From positions 1-64,000 of the forward strand of contig DXIQ01000063.1 in NCBI GenBank assembly GCA_019112785.1: a stretch of 64,000 nucleotides of DNA, given 5' to 3'. Origin of the DNA: Candidatus Blautia stercorigallinarum (lineage in GTDB: Bacteria > Bacillota > Clostridia > Lachnospirales > Lachnospiraceae). A model generated the notes under the pieces. The model worked only from the letters and a program-made list of their open reading frames with translations. It did not search any database and was not told the origin of the DNA. This document shows positions 1 to 9,141 of the stretch, piece by piece. A program made the position numbers and the translations under genes. Position 1 is the stretch's first letter. Each line of letters begins with the position of its first letter.

Positions 1-418
1 CAGTATGCTGGTGTTTGACGCCCTGATTTACAACGAGGACCGCCACTTTGGAAACTTTGGCGTCCTGCGGGATAACCACAGCGGCAGCATCATTGCGCCC
101 GCCCCCATTTTTGACAACGGGCTGTCCCTGTTCTGCTATGCCGGTAAGGAAGATTATGCAAATCTGGACGAGTACGCCAAAACCCGTTCCAACCCGTACA
201 ACATCTCCTATGAGGAGGTGTGCGCGGAGGTCATGGGGCCAAAGCAGAAAGAGCAGCTCCGCCGCATGATCGGGTTCCGGTTCAAGCGCCACGAAAGCCT
301 GGGCCTGCCGGAAGAACATCTGCAGGCCATTGAGAAGCATTTGGAGGGCCGGGTGCGCAAGCTGCTGGCAATCCCCACTCGCCGTCTGAAACAGGAGAAG
401 GCTCGGATAAATTACTGA
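1..418 (+). CDS. HipA-like kinase, C-terminal part (cut by window edge)
   Basis: C-terminal part of a HipA/CtkA-type protein kinase fold. The segment carries the catalytic-loop signature NEDRHFGNFG near its start and PIFDNG about 30 residues later, which matches the HipA pattern of a catalytic Asp followed by a metal-binding Asp. The reading frame is open to the first base, so the ATG at 5 is probably internal and the N-terminal half lies outside the window. The stop overlaps the convergent J-domain gene by 7 bp. HipA proteins can be toxins that phosphorylate tRNA synthetases, but many chromosomal homologues have other roles and no antitoxin is visible here. The fold call is fairly firm; toxin function cannot be judged. 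Confidence 0.75.
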   Translation, partial: SMLVFDALIYNEDRHFGNFGVLRDNHSGSIIAPAPIFDNGLSLFCYAGKEDYANLDEYAKTRSNPYNISYEEVCAEVMGPKQKEQLRRMIGFRFKRHESLGLPEEHLQAIEKHLEGRVRKLLAIPTRRLKQEKARINY

Positions 419-1365
419 CGGTAAATTTCCAACAGCTGCCGGATCTGAAGATTCAGATTTTCCAGCAGCTGTTTTTCTGTCTTCGGAGCAAACTTCAGCC
501 ACAGATGAAGGCTGTGATATCTGGATAGGTTTCTTTTCCTGGAAGAGGCTGGGCTTTGGGCTGCTTTTATTTTTACAAGAACCCTCCGCTGTTCAAAAAG
601 AGGGATCACAATATAGTAAAACCGGTCATCGGAAAAAGACAGATATCCCAGTTCCTGCCTGGCGCGGTTTTTCAGATACAGCCGATGGTCTTTCAGTCTG
701 GAAGGAAAAAGAGATTCTTCCTCCTTAAGCTTTGAAAAGCCGCCGGTGACCTCCAGCATGGCAGGAAGGTAATAGATCCCATTTTCTTCCTCCCCGGGGG
801 AGATTTTTTTTGCCAGCTTTTTAAGGAGCGCGGTGCTGTCCATAAACTGCTGGGCCAGAAGATAAGTAAGCTGAGGCTGGAACCTGAGACGGAGGGCAGA
901 ATTCTCTTCCCGTTCCAGTTCTGCGTCGATCTCATCCAGCAGTTCCTGTCCGCAGCGGTAAATGCTCAGGAGAAACAGGGGAAAATCCTCTTCTGTAGTC
1001 CAGAGATATTTTCCCCGGGCAATGGTGAAATTTCCGATCACATTTCCCTCATAGTCCTCGGCATAATGAAGAATCTCCCGTTCTATCCATGCATGCTGAT
1101 TTAAGGGTGCGTCCCAGTGAAGGTTTTTGGAGAAGGGCCTCTTTTTTTCGCCGGAAGAAAGGGAGACTTCCGGATCTGAAAGGCTCTTTTTTAAAACAGC
1201 ATAGGCCAGATTGATCTCCTGGACGCTGTACCGGTAACTGGTCTTTGAAGAACCGGATACATCCGGATGAAACTGGTGCATAAGCCGCCGATACTGTTTT
1301 TTGATCTGTTCCATATCTGCTTTTGGGGAAATACCCAGGATCCTGCCTGCCTCTGCCGGTGTCAT
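412..1365 (-). CDS. J-domain (DnaJ-like) protein
   Basis: The N-terminal 60 residues form a J domain with the diagnostic HPD tripeptide (HQFHPDVSG), which in this family stimulates a DnaK/Hsp70 ATPase. The remaining 250 residues have no Gly/Phe-rich or zinc-finger region, so this is not canonical DnaJ but a type III J protein with an unrecognised C-terminal domain. The track ORF begins at 1404, but AGGAGG lies about 10 nt before the ATG at 1365 (MTPAEAG), which I take as the start, giving 317 residues. It is convergent with the HipA-like gene and divergent from the polymerase gene. The client and partner Hsp70 are unknown. Confidence 0.75.
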   Translation of the reverse strand: MTPAEAGRILGISPKADMEQIKKQYRRLMHQFHPDVSGSSKTSYRYSVQEINLAYAVLKKSLSDPEVSLSSGEKKRPFSKNLHWDAPLNQHAWIEREILHYAEDYEGNVIGNFTIARGKYLWTTEEDFPLFLLSIYRCGQELLDEIDAELEREENSALRLRFQPQLTYLLAQQFMDSTALLKKLAKKISPGEEENGIYYLPAMLEVTGGFSKLKEEESLFPSRLKDHRLYLKNRARQELGYLSFSDDRFYYIVIPLFEQRRVLVKIKAAQSPASSRKRNLSRYHSLHLWLKFAPKTEKQLLENLNLQIRQLLEIYRQ

Positions 1366-1473
1366 GGATTTCATACCTCCTTCTTTCTTTTCCATGTTTT
1401 CCATATATCTGCCTTATGATAGCATAAATTATAAAGAAACACAAAGAAGCATGATATGGTAAAAACAAAAAAA

Positions 1474-1485
1474 GAACACTTGTTC
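1474..1485 (+). promoter_or_regulatory. LexA (SOS) box
   Basis: GAACACTTGTTC is an exact match to the Gram-positive LexA core GAAC-N4-GTTC. It overlaps the -35 element of the promoter in front of the Y-family polymerase, the normal position for LexA repression. Confidence 0.85.
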
Positions 1486-1508
1486 GATTTTGCTTTTTGT
1501 GTTATCAT
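1480..1508 (+). promoter_or_regulatory. SOS-controlled promoter of the Y-polymerase/YolD operon
   Basis: TTGTTC (-35) and TATCAT (-10) are separated by 17 bp. The -35 hexamer lies inside the LexA box, and an AAGGAGG ribosome binding site follows at 1534-1540, 8 nt before the ATG. Confidence 0.6.
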
Positions 1509-1548
1509 TATCACAGAGAGAGAAGAATAATATAAGGAGGCCGGGAAA

Positions 1549-3072
1549 ATGTCGGAAAGAACTTACATTGCCATTGATCTGAAATCCTTCTATGCTTCTG
1601 TAGAGTGTGTAGAGCGGGGACTGGATCCTATGACTACGAATCTGGTAGTGGCAGATAAAAGCCGGACAGAGAAGACTATCTGCCTTGCTGTTTCCCCATC
1701 CCTGAAAGCCTATGGAATACCAGGGAGAGCACGGCTTTTTCAGGTGGTGCAGAAGGTCAGAGAGGTCAATGCCAGACGGCGGCAGGCTGTCCCGGGACAT
1801 CAGTTTACAGGTTCTTCCTGCCAGGATCCGGAGCTTCAGAAAGATCCCCATTTAGAGCTGGATTATATAACAGCGCCTCCTCAGATGGAGAAATATATGG
1901 AGATCAGCGGAAAAATCTATCAGATCTACCTGAAATATATTGCTCCGGAGGATATCCACGTCTATTCCATTGATGAGGTATTTATGGACGTCACCGATTA
2001 TCTGGAAACCTATAAGACCAGCGCCCCGGAGCTGGCCAGGAGGATGATCCTGGATGTGCTTCAGACCATCGGGATCACGGCTGCGGCAGGTATCGGCACC
2101 AACCTGTATCTGTGCAAAATTGCCATGGATATTGTGGCAAAGCATATCCCGGCAGATGAGAATGGAGTGCGGATCGCCCGGCTGGATGAGATGTCCTATC
2201 GAAGGCTTCTCTGGTCCCACAGGCCCCTGACAGATTTCTGGCGGGTAGGAAAAGGCTATGCCAAAAAGCTGGAGGCACATGGTCTGTATACTATGGGAGA
2301 CATTGCCCGCTGTTCCCTTGGAAAGCCCGGAGACTATTACAATGAGGAGCTTTTGTATGATCTTTTCGGGGTCAATGCAGAGCTGCTTATTGATCATGCC
2401 TGGGGGTGGGAACCCTGCACCATTAAAGATATCAAGGCTTACAAGCCTCAGAGCAGCAGTGTAGGATCCGGCCAGGTGCTCCACTGCCCTTATCCTTTTG
2501 AAAAGGCCAGACTGGCAGCAAGAGAAATGGCAGATATGCTGGCCCTGGATCTGCTGGATAAGGGACTTGTCACCGACCAGATCGTGCTGACGGTAGGGTA
2601 TGATATGGATAATCTGAAAGATCCTGAACGGCAGAAGCAGTACCGGGGAGAAATTACTACGGATACGTACGGAAGAAAAATCCCCAAACATGCCCACGGT
2701 ACCAGGAATCTGGACGGCTATACCTCTTCTTCCAGGCAGATCCTCCAGGGGGTGACGGAACTCTTTGACAGGATCGTGGATCAGAACCTGCTGGTGCGCC
2801 GTATCAATATGTCGGCGGAACATGTGATCCCGGAATCCCAGGCAGAGGAAAAAGAGGAGTTTTATCAGATGGATCTTTTTACAGATTATGCCGCAATGCA
2901 AAAAGAGCAGGAGAAAGAGGCTGCAGAATTGGAACGGGAGCGTAAGATGCAAAAGGCTGTGTTGGAGATCAAGAAAAAATTCGGAAAGAACGCGGTTTTG
3001 CGGGGGATGAACCTGGAAGAGGGAGCTACGGCAAGAGACAGAAACAGTCAGATCGGAGGTCACAAAGCATGA
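1549..3072 (+). CDS. Y-family DNA polymerase (UmuC/UvrX type)
   Basis: Translesion polymerase of 507 residues that bypasses damaged template bases. Motif I is IDLKSFYASVE near residue 9 and the catalytic SIDE motif is in YSIDEVFMDVTDY near residue 143, so both metal-binding carboxylate sites are present. Thumb/HhH-like and little-finger regions follow, and the charged C-terminus is typical of Firmicutes UvrX/UmuC proteins paired with YolD. The start has an ideal AAGGAGG. Its stop overlaps the YolD-like ATG by 4 bp, indicating translational coupling. The LexA box in the promoter predicts SOS induction. The exact subfamily is uncertain. Confidence 0.92.
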   Translation: MSERTYIAIDLKSFYASVECVERGLDPMTTNLVVADKSRTEKTICLAVSPSLKAYGIPGRARLFQVVQKVREVNARRRQAVPGHQFTGSSCQDPELQKDPHLELDYITAPPQMEKYMEISGKIYQIYLKYIAPEDIHVYSIDEVFMDVTDYLETYKTSAPELARRMILDVLQTIGITAAAGIGTNLYLCKIAMDIVAKHIPADENGVRIARLDEMSYRRLLWSHRPLTDFWRVGKGYAKKLEAHGLYTMGDIARCSLGKPGDYYNEELLYDLFGVNAELLIDHAWGWEPCTIKDIKAYKPQSSSVGSGQVLHCPYPFEKARLAAREMADMLALDLLDKGLVTDQIVLTVGYDMDNLKDPERQKQYRGEITTDTYGRKIPKHAHGTRNLDGYTSSSRQILQGVTELFDRIVDQNLLVRRINMSAEHVIPESQAEEKEEFYQMDLFTDYAAMQKEQEKEAAELERERKMQKAVLEIKKKFGKNAVLRGMNLEEGATARDRNSQIGGHKA

Positions 3073-3500
3073 AAAAACAGGACAAGGAGAAAAATTATGA
3101 AGATATCATAAACCTTCCCCATCATGTGTCCCCCGTCCATCCTCCTATGCCCCTGTCAGACCGGGCGGCCCAGTTTGCACCTTTTGCCGCGCTGACCGGA
3201 TATGGAGATGTGATAAAGGAGACTGCCAGGCAGACGGACAGAAAGCCGGAGCTGACGGAAGAGGAAAAACAGGAGCTGGATTATAAGCTTCAGATGGCAG
3301 TTTCTCTTCCGGGAGAAAAACCGGCGGTTACGATTACTTACTTTGTACCTGATAAGAAGAAAGCAGGGGGATCCTGCCACCGGGTACAGGGCAGGATCCG
3401 AAAGGCCGATACAGACAGAGGAATACTTATTATGGAGAGAGGAGAGCAGATAAATCTGGATATGGTAGTGGATATTACAGTGAGTGCAGACTGGATCTGA
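3069..3500 (+). CDS. YolD-like protein
   Basis: A 143-residue YolD-like family protein, recognised by the N-terminal segment PMPLSDRAAQFAPFAALTGY and its position directly behind a Y-family polymerase. Such proteins accompany UvrX-type polymerases and are thought to act as UmuD-like accessory factors, though the mechanism is not settled. The ATG overlaps the polymerase stop in an ATGA arrangement, so the two are translated together under the same SOS promoter. No enzymatic motif is visible. Confidence 0.82.
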   Translation: MKKQDKEKNYEDIINLPHHVSPVHPPMPLSDRAAQFAPFAALTGYGDVIKETARQTDRKPELTEEEKQELDYKLQMAVSLPGEKPAVTITYFVPDKKKAGGSCHRVQGRIRKADTDRGILIMERGEQINLDMVVDITVSADWI

Positions 3501-3579
3501 AGGATGTGATCCTCAGCGTCCGGTCTGTAGGATACTGGATTGACGAAGAGATGTTTTGCCGGAAAATGACAGGAAAAGA

Positions 3580-3609
3580 TTGAGGATTTTCAGAAAACAC
3601 TGCTATAAT
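3580..3609 (+). promoter_or_regulatory. Promoter of the esterase gene
   Basis: TTGAGG and TATAAT are separated by 18 bp, with an extended -10 (TGCTATAAT). AAGGAGG follows before the ATG at 3646. Confidence 0.6.
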
Positions 3610-3645
3610 AGAGGAAAAGATTTTACAGAATAAGGAGGAAGTCCC

Positions 3646-4650
3646 ATGTTTGATCCAAAATCTATTATGGAAAAAAGAAAACTTCAGGAACCCATTCCTA
3701 CATCGGATCCAGCAGATTTTCCCCGGTCAGAGGAAGTGCCGGAAGGCTGTATTGTGCTGGAAGATCTGAAAGATGAATGGGGATGCCAGGTGGATTTCCA
3801 TACGGATGTTGTATATGCCCAGAGAGAGCCGGAAGACTGGTACGTGGATCCGGTGAGCTGCACACTGAAAATGCACATTCTGGAGCCTATTGTTCATGCC
3901 GGAGTGCCGGAAGAGGAAAAGAAGAAAGAGAGAAAGTGGCCCTGTATTGTCTATATCCAGGGGTCTGCCTTTCATAAACAATGGCTGTGGGACCATATTT
4001 CCAGGCATATCCGTATGGCGGAGCATGGCTATGTGGTAGCCATCGTGGAGTACCGTCCTTCGGAGATGGCTCCTTTTCCCGCTCAGATGCAGGACGCCAA
4101 GACGGCTGTGCGGTTTTTAAAGAAACACTGTGAGGAATACCATATTGACGTGGACCATATGGCTATAGCCGGAGATTCGTCCGGAGGCCATACTGCCCTG
4201 ATGGCGGGATTTACAGGAGATGAGGGACCGGATACCCGGCTGTATGGAGAATATTCCGCCAAAGTAAACTGCATCATCGACCTGTATGGACCTACGGTTT
4301 TCTCTCTGATGAATTATTATGAAAGCTCTCAGAATCATTATGATCCGGACAGCCCCGAGGGTTATGAGATCGGAGGGAAAAACGTACTGGAACACCCGGA
4401 ACTGGCGGACCTTACGATCCCAATGAATTATTTATCAAAGGAAAAAGAGACCCCGCCTCTTCTCCTCATACATGGAGGAAGAGATATGCTGGTGCCTTTT
4501 AACCAGAGCTGTCAGCTTTATAATTATATGCGGGAATTGGGGAAAGAGGTAACTTTCTATAAGATACAGGACGGCAGCCACGGCAGTCTGGGCTTTGACA
4601 ATGACCGGATCCTGGGGATCGTTCTGGACTTTTTAAAGTCCCATATATAG
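3646..4650 (+). CDS. Alpha/beta hydrolase (carbohydrate esterase/lipase-like)
   Basis: Cytoplasmic alpha/beta hydrolase of 334 residues without a signal peptide. The nucleophile elbow is GDSSGG near residue 178, the acid is in HGGRDMLVPF near residue 280 and the histidine is in DGSHGSLGF near residue 308, so the triad is complete. The layout resembles BD-FAE/acetyl-esterase-like proteins that remove acyl groups from sugars. It has its own promoter and sits 32 bp before xylulokinase, which suggests that the two are co-transcribed and that deacetylation of a xylose-containing substrate is possible. The substrate is not determined. Confidence 0.78.
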   Translation: MFDPKSIMEKRKLQEPIPTSDPADFPRSEEVPEGCIVLEDLKDEWGCQVDFHTDVVYAQREPEDWYVDPVSCTLKMHILEPIVHAGVPEEEKKKERKWPCIVYIQGSAFHKQWLWDHISRHIRMAEHGYVVAIVEYRPSEMAPFPAQMQDAKTAVRFLKKHCEEYHIDVDHMAIAGDSSGGHTALMAGFTGDEGPDTRLYGEYSAKVNCIIDLYGPTVFSLMNYYESSQNHYDPDSPEGYEIGGKNVLEHPELADLTIPMNYLSKEKETPPLLLIHGGRDMLVPFNQSCQLYNYMRELGKEVTFYKIQDGSHGSLGFDNDRILGIVLDFLKSHI

Positions 4651-4682
4651 GAAAGAAAAATGAAAATCGGAGGGACACGTAA

Positions 4683-6161
4683 GTGGCAGTTGTTTTAGGA
4701 ATTGATGTAGGAACTTCCAGTATGAAAGCAATGCTCCTGGACACAGAAAAGGGCGTAGCGGCAGTCCATGCCAAGTCTTATGAAGTGGATATTCCCCGGC
4801 CCGGATATGCCCAGCAGGATCCCGAAATGTGGTGGTCTTCTCTTCTGGAAGTTCTGGACTGGCTGCACATACACTATCGGGAAGAATATGAGAAGATTTC
4901 CGCAGTAGGATATTCCGGCCAGATGCACGGCCTGATCCTTGCCGGGGAAAATGGAGAGCCTCTTTACCCCGCCATCATCTGGCTGGATCAGAGAGCTGAT
5001 AAACAGCTGGAGGAGATCTACAGAACATATACAGAGGCAGAAATGGGCAGTCTGCTGTGCAACCGGGTCAGCAGCGGCTTTGCTTTTCCTTCTCTTTTGT
5101 GGGTAAAAGAAAAGGAGCCGGAGATATTTTCAAAGGTGAATAAAATCCTGTCGCCTAAGGATTATCTCCGCTTTAAGATGACGGGCAAAATGGGAGCGGA
5201 GGTGTCCGATGCTTCCGCTACCGGAATGTTTGCCACAGCAAAAAGAGACTGGGCCTGGGAGCTTTTAGAAAAATCCGGTTTGCCCAAAGAGATTTTTCCT
5301 TCTGTGGCGGAGTCTTCCTCTATTGCAGGGACCATCAGCCCTGAATGTGCCAAAAGGACCGGACTGCCGGAGGGGATCCCGGTGGTTTACGGAGCCGGGG
5401 ACCAGCAGGCCCAGAGCATAGGAAACGGGGTGATCCGGCCGGGGAAGATCATCTCCAATATCGGCACCGGAGGACAGATCTCCGCATTTCTTTCAGAACC
5501 TGTCTATGATAAGAAGCTTAGGACCAATACTTTCTGCCATGCCATAGAAGGGGCTTACACCATATTTGGCGCCACCTTATGCAGCGGTATGTCCATGAAC
5601 TGGATAAAAAACAAGATACTTGCCGTGGAAGATTACGGAAAAGTCAATGAACTGGCAGGGACTGCAGAACCGGGCTCAGAAGGACTTCTCTATCTGCCCT
5701 ATCTTTCCGGGGAAAGGACTCCCCATATGGATCCGAAAGCAAAAGGGGTGTTTTTCGGCATGACTCTGGCCCACGGACAGGGGCATTTTCTCCGGTCCGT
5801 GATGGAAGGGGTTACTTACAGCCTGAAAGACTGTATGGAGATCCTGGAAGGGCTGGGGGTAGAAGCTTCCGGAGTCATCGCTTCAGGAGGCGGAGCTTCT
5901 TCCCGGCTGTGGCTTCAGATACAGGCGGATATCTTCGAAAAGCCGGTCTATGTAAGCAAGGTAAAGGAGCAGGCCTGTCTGGGGGCCTGTATCCTGGCAG
6001 GGGCAGGGACTTCGATCCTTCCTTCAGTGGAAGAAGGGTGCAGGAGATTTGCTCTTCTGGAAGATGAAGTATTTCTTCCACAAAAAGAAAATCGGGAAGT
6101 GTACCGCCGGGGATTTGAGAAATACAGAGAAATATACAAAAGGCTGAAAGATCTGATGTGA
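4683..6161 (+). CDS. xylB: Xylulokinase
   Basis: FGGY-family sugar kinase of 492 residues that phosphorylates D-xylulose with ATP. The N-terminus has the phosphate-binding motif GIDVGTSSMKAML, QMHGLI lies near residue 81, and the C-terminal half has GAGDQQAQSIGNG and SGGGASSRLW. The start is a GTG preceded by GGAGGG at 7-8 nt. Xylose isomerase is absent from the window, but the convergent phosphoketolase 440 bp downstream uses the product xylulose-5-phosphate. FGGY specificity is not certain from sequence alone; length and motifs fit XylB best. Confidence 0.85.
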   Translation: MAVVLGIDVGTSSMKAMLLDTEKGVAAVHAKSYEVDIPRPGYAQQDPEMWWSSLLEVLDWLHIHYREEYEKISAVGYSGQMHGLILAGENGEPLYPAIIWLDQRADKQLEEIYRTYTEAEMGSLLCNRVSSGFAFPSLLWVKEKEPEIFSKVNKILSPKDYLRFKMTGKMGAEVSDASATGMFATAKRDWAWELLEKSGLPKEIFPSVAESSSIAGTISPECAKRTGLPEGIPVVYGAGDQQAQSIGNGVIRPGKIISNIGTGGQISAFLSEPVYDKKLRTNTFCHAIEGAYTIFGATLCSGMSMNWIKNKILAVEDYGKVNELAGTAEPGSEGLLYLPYLSGERTPHMDPKAKGVFFGMTLAHGQGHFLRSVMEGVTYSLKDCMEILEGLGVEASGVIASGGGASSRLWLQIQADIFEKPVYVSKVKEQACLGACILAGAGTSILPSVEEGCRRFALLEDEVFLPQKENREVYRRGFEKYREIYKRLKDLM

Positions 6162-6165
6162 AAAG

Positions 6166-6218
6166 GTCTGCCTGTTTAACGGACATTTTAGCTTCGTTAA
6201 GTGGGCAGGCTTTTTTTA
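6166..6218 (+). terminator. Intrinsic terminator after xylB
   Basis: A 16-bp arm beginning GTCTGCC pairs, with wobbles, with an arm ending GGGCAGGC, followed by seven T. Confidence 0.7.
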
Positions 6219-6314
6219 TATGCCGGAGAATTAATAAAACAGAAACACTATGCAAACAAAAATCACAAAAAGAAATCGTAAGATCTTATCATCAAAAGAG
6301 AAAGGATGATCATT

Positions 6315-6419
6315 ATGAAAATATTTTTGAGAGCAGCAGCAGGAGTATCTATTGTAGGAGCAGCTGTTTTAGGCATTAAACTACTGTGGGATAAACAACA
6401 TCCCAGGGTCAGATATTAA
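6315..6419 (+). CDS. Small single-pass membrane protein (34 aa)
   Basis: ORF too short for the track. It starts at ATGAAAATATTT with an AAAGGA site about 8 nt upstream and encodes 34 residues: a basic start, one hydrophobic helix (GVSIVGAAVLGIKLLW) and a charged tail. It lies between two terminators together with a second tiny membrane ORF. No family is recognised; it could be a regulatory membrane peptide. Confidence 0.5.
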   Translation: MKIFLRAAAGVSIVGAAVLGIKLLWDKQHPRVRY

Positions 6420-6439
6420 GACCAGTTACAGGAGGAAAA

Positions 6440-6526
6440 ATGGGGAACTTAGGGAAAATCATATATGGCATATTTATTGTGGCAGTTGTACTGCTTATTC
6501 TGGCTGGAAGCGGGATTTTTTCGTAG
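6440..6526 (+). CDS. Small single-pass membrane protein (28 aa)
   Basis: A 28-residue ORF with a perfect GGAGG four bases before its ATG. The product is almost entirely one transmembrane helix (IIYGIFIVAVVLLILAGSG). It follows the 34-residue ORF by 20 bp and ends 10 bp before a strong hairpin, so the pair looks like a compact transcript. The function is unknown. Confidence 0.5.
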   Translation: MGNLGKIIYGIFIVAVVLLILAGSGIFS

Positions 6527-6536
6527 AAAAAAGAGA

Positions 6537-6573
6537 AACGGGACAGATCTTTTTTGGAGACTGTCCCGTTTTC
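6537..6573. terminator. Bidirectional terminator
   Basis: AACGGGACAG and CTGTCCCGTT form a perfect 10-bp stem with T-rich or A-rich flanks. It can end the small-ORF transcript on the plus strand and the phosphoketolase transcript on the minus strand. Confidence 0.75.
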
Positions 6574-6597
6574 CGTATTAAAAGATATTAATGGTTT

Positions 6598-8979
6598 TTA
6601 TTTTTCAGGAAGGTGCCATTCCCAGTTGCGGATTTCTTCCAGATCCTGTCCGTTATCTGCGATATACTGTCTGTGCTCGATCAGCTTATCGTTCATTTTC
6701 TGGATCAGGTGAGATCCTTTATTTCCAAGCTGAGGCAGATGGATGATGGCGTCTTTTACCAGATTGAAACGGTCGATCTTATTCTGCACACGCATATCGA
6801 AAGGTGTGGTAATAGTTCCTTCTTCCAGGTAGCCGTGAACAGAGATATTATGGTTTGTCCGTTCATAAGTCAGCTCATGGATCAGAGTAGGATAGCCGTG
6901 GAATGCGAAGATGATAGGCTTATCCTTTGTAAAGATCGCGTCATATTCTGCGTCGCTGAGTCCGTGAGGATGTTTATGATCAGATTCCAGTTTAAACAGG
7001 TCTACCACGTTTACCACACGGATCTTCAGATCCGGCATTTCATCACGGAGGATGGTTACTGCAGCCATGGTTTCCAGTGTAGGAGTATCACCGCAGCAGG
7101 CCATTACCAGATCCGGTTCCTCTCCATCGTCATTGCTGGCCCACTCCCAGATACCGATACCCTGGGTGCAGTGTTTTACAGCCTGTTCCATAGACAGCCA
7201 CTGGCAGCTTGGATGTTTGGAAGCAACGATGGCATTTACATAATTTTTGCTCTTGATACAGTGATCAAAGCAGGAGAGCAGACAGTTAGTATCCGGCGGG
7301 AGATACATGCGGACAACATCTGCTTTCTTGTTGGCAATGTGATCCAGGAAGCCGGGATCCTGATGAGTAAATCCATTGTGGTCCTGCTGCCATACATTGG
7401 AGGTCAGGATAAAGTTCAGAGAAGCGATAGGCTGTCTCCAGGAAAGCTGGTTGCAGACTTTCAGCCATTTTGCGTGCTGAGCTGCCATAGAATCTACAAT
7501 ACGGATAAATGCTTCATAACTTGCAAAGAAGCCGTGGCGTCCGGTGAGAAGATATCCTTCCAGCCAGCCTTCGCACATATGCTCGCTGAGCATTCCGTCC
7601 ATGATACGTCCGTTTCTTGCCAGACAGTCATCAGTATCCAGCAGCTGGGCGTTCCAGTCACGGTTTTCCTCTTCAAATACTTTGTACAGACGGTTGGACA
7701 TGCTTTCGTCTGGTCCGAAGATACGGAAATTGTGGTTTTCTTTATTTAATTTGAAGATATCACGGATATATCCGCCCAGCTCGATCATATCCTGGGCTTT
7801 TGTCTTTCCGGGATCTACTTCGATTCCGTAGCTGCGGAAATCAGGCAGACGAAGATCTTTCAGCAGCAGACCGCCGTTTGCATGAGGATTGGCTCCCAGA
7901 CGGGCATTTCCCTTAGGCGCTAATTCCTGAAGTTCTGGGATCAGACGGCCGTTTTCGTCAAAGAGCTCTTCTGCGTGGTAGCTTTCCAGCCATTCCTTTA
8001 ACAGTTCCAGATGCTCAGGAGATTCCATAGTAAGAGGTACCTGATGTGCGCGGAAAGAACCTTCGATCTGCTGTCCGTCTACTACCTTGGGACCGGTCCA
8101 GCCCTTTGGTGTACGCAGAACGATCATCGGCCAGATAGGACGTTCCGGATCGTTGTTCTCACGGGCGTTCTTCTGGATGGCTTTGATCTCCTCAATAACT
8201 GTGTCCATGGTTTCTGCCATTTTCTTATGCATGGTCATAGGGTCGTCACCCTCTACAAAATAGGGCTTCCAGCCGCAGCCTTTGAAAAAGCTCTCGATCT
8301 CTTCATGAGGAATACGGGAGAAGATAGTAGGATTGCTGATCTTGTAGCCGTTCAGGTGCAGGATCGGCAGTACAGCGCCGTCCGTTACAGGATTCAGGAA
8401 TTTATTGGAATGCCAGGAAGTAGCCAGAGGACCGGTTTCTGCCTCTCCGTCTCCTACAACTACAGTAGCGATCAGATCCGGATTGTCAAAAACGGCTCCG
8501 AAAGCATGAGCGATAGAATATCCCAGCTCGCCGCCTTCATTAATAGAGCCTGGTGTTTCAGGTGCGCAGTGGCTTGGTACGCCGCAGGGGAAAGAGAACT
8601 GTTTGAACATTTTTTTCATTCCCTCTTCATCACGGCTGATATTCGGATATACTTCACTGTAGCTTCCGTCCAGATAGGTATTTGCGATCAGGAAGTTTCC
8701 GCCGTGTCCGGGACCGGAGAGGAGGATCATATCCAGATCATAACGTTTGATAACACGGTTGCAGTGAACATATACGAAATTCTGTCCGGGTACAGTTCCC
8801 CAGTGACCAACGATCTTCTTTTTGATATGATCCATGGTAAGGGGTTTTTTCAGCAGAGGATTGTCCAGCAGATATAACTGTCCTGCTGACAGGTAGTTTG
8901 CAGCCCGCCAGTAAGCATTCATCTTTTCCAGCATTTCCTGACACAGGGGCTGTTTCTCAAGACATGTTGTTTCTTGCAT
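6598..8979 (-). CDS. xpkA: Xylulose-5-phosphate/fructose-6-phosphate phosphoketolase
   Basis: Thiamine-diphosphate enzyme of 793 residues that cleaves xylulose-5-P (and often fructose-6-P) with phosphate to acetyl-phosphate plus glyceraldehyde-3-P (or erythrose-4-P). Visible family motifs are [11 protein letters not shown] near residue 60, the [14 protein letters not shown] cofactor-binding segment near residue 178, and [18 protein letters not shown] in the second half. Length is normal. AAGG lies before the ATG, and the gene is monocistronic with a shared terminator. Together with XylB it points to pentose use through acetyl-phosphate. Substrate preference between the two sugar phosphates cannot be read from sequence. 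Confidence 0.95.
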   Translation of the reverse strand: MQETTCLEKQPLCQEMLEKMNAYWRAANYLSAGQLYLLDNPLLKKPLTMDHIKKKIVGHWGTVPGQNFVYVHCNRVIKRYDLDMILLSGPGHGGNFLIANTYLDGSYSEVYPNISRDEEGMKKMFKQFSFPCGVPSHCAPETPGSINEGGELGYSIAHAFGAVFDNPDLIATVVVGDGEAETGPLATSWHSNKFLNPVTDGAVLPILHLNGYKISNPTIFSRIPHEEIESFFKGCGWKPYFVEGDDPMTMHKKMAETMDTVIEEIKAIQKNARENNDPERPIWPMIVLRTPKGWTGPKVVDGQQIEGSFRAHQVPLTMESPEHLELLKEWLESYHAEELFDENGRLIPELQELAPKGNARLGANPHANGGLLLKDLRLPDFRSYGIEVDPGKTKAQDMIELGGYIRDIFKLNKENHNFRIFGPDESMSNRLYKVFEEENRDWNAQLLDTDDCLARNGRIMDGMLSEHMCEGWLEGYLLTGRHGFFASYEAFIRIVDSMAAQHAKWLKVCNQLSWRQPIASLNFILTSNVWQQDHNGFTHQDPGFLDHIANKKADVVRMYLPPDTNCLLSCFDHCIKSKNYVNAIVASKHPSCQWLSMEQAVKHCTQGIGIWEWASNDDGEEPDLVMACCGDTPTLETMAAVTILRDEMPDLKIRVVNVVDLFKLESDHKHPHGLSDAEYDAIFTKDKPIIFAFHGYPTLIHELTYERTNHNISVHGYLEEGTITTPFDMRVQNKIDRFNLVKDAIIHLPQLGNKGSHLIQKMNDKLIEHRQYIADNGQDLEEIRNWEWHLPEK

Positions 8980-9006
8980 AAGGTACCTTCTTTCTGTAAA
9001 ATACTC

Positions 9007-9020
9007 GTTAATTTTTTAAC
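9007..9020. promoter_or_regulatory. Short inverted repeat upstream of phosphoketolase
   Basis: GTTAA-TTTT-TTAAC lies about 30 bp before the phosphoketolase ATG. It could be an operator; no regulator can be assigned. Confidence 0.3.
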
Positions 9021-9111
9021 CATAAATATTTTATCATGAAAGAAGCTGGCGGTAAAATAATCATTTTATATCGTATCCATAAGTTTTTGATATGAATATA
9101 GAAAAAAGAAA

Positions 9112-9141
9112 GCAGAATATCCCTTAGTCGGGATATTCTGC
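9112..9141 (-). terminator. Terminator of the LysR/PucR transcript
   Basis: GCAGAATATCCC and GGGATATTCTGC form a perfect 12-bp stem that includes the LysR stop codon; on the minus strand it is followed by TTTCTTTTTTC. Confidence 0.8.

Noticed and set aside
1852-3063. 403-codon minus-strand ORF
   Set aside because: Antisense to the Y-family polymerase, with Ile/His-rich low-quality translation and no family features.
3501-3585. Possible frameshifted extension of the YolD-like gene (another frame stays open)
   Set aside because: The YolD-like protein already has a normal length and end; the extra frame has no recognisable similarity.
6158-6379. 73-codon ORF after xylulokinase
   Set aside because: Runs through the xylB terminator and out of frame over the better-supported 34-residue ORF.
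6613-7749. 378-codon plus-strand ORF
   Set aside because: Antisense shadow of phosphoketolase; so is 8011-8877.
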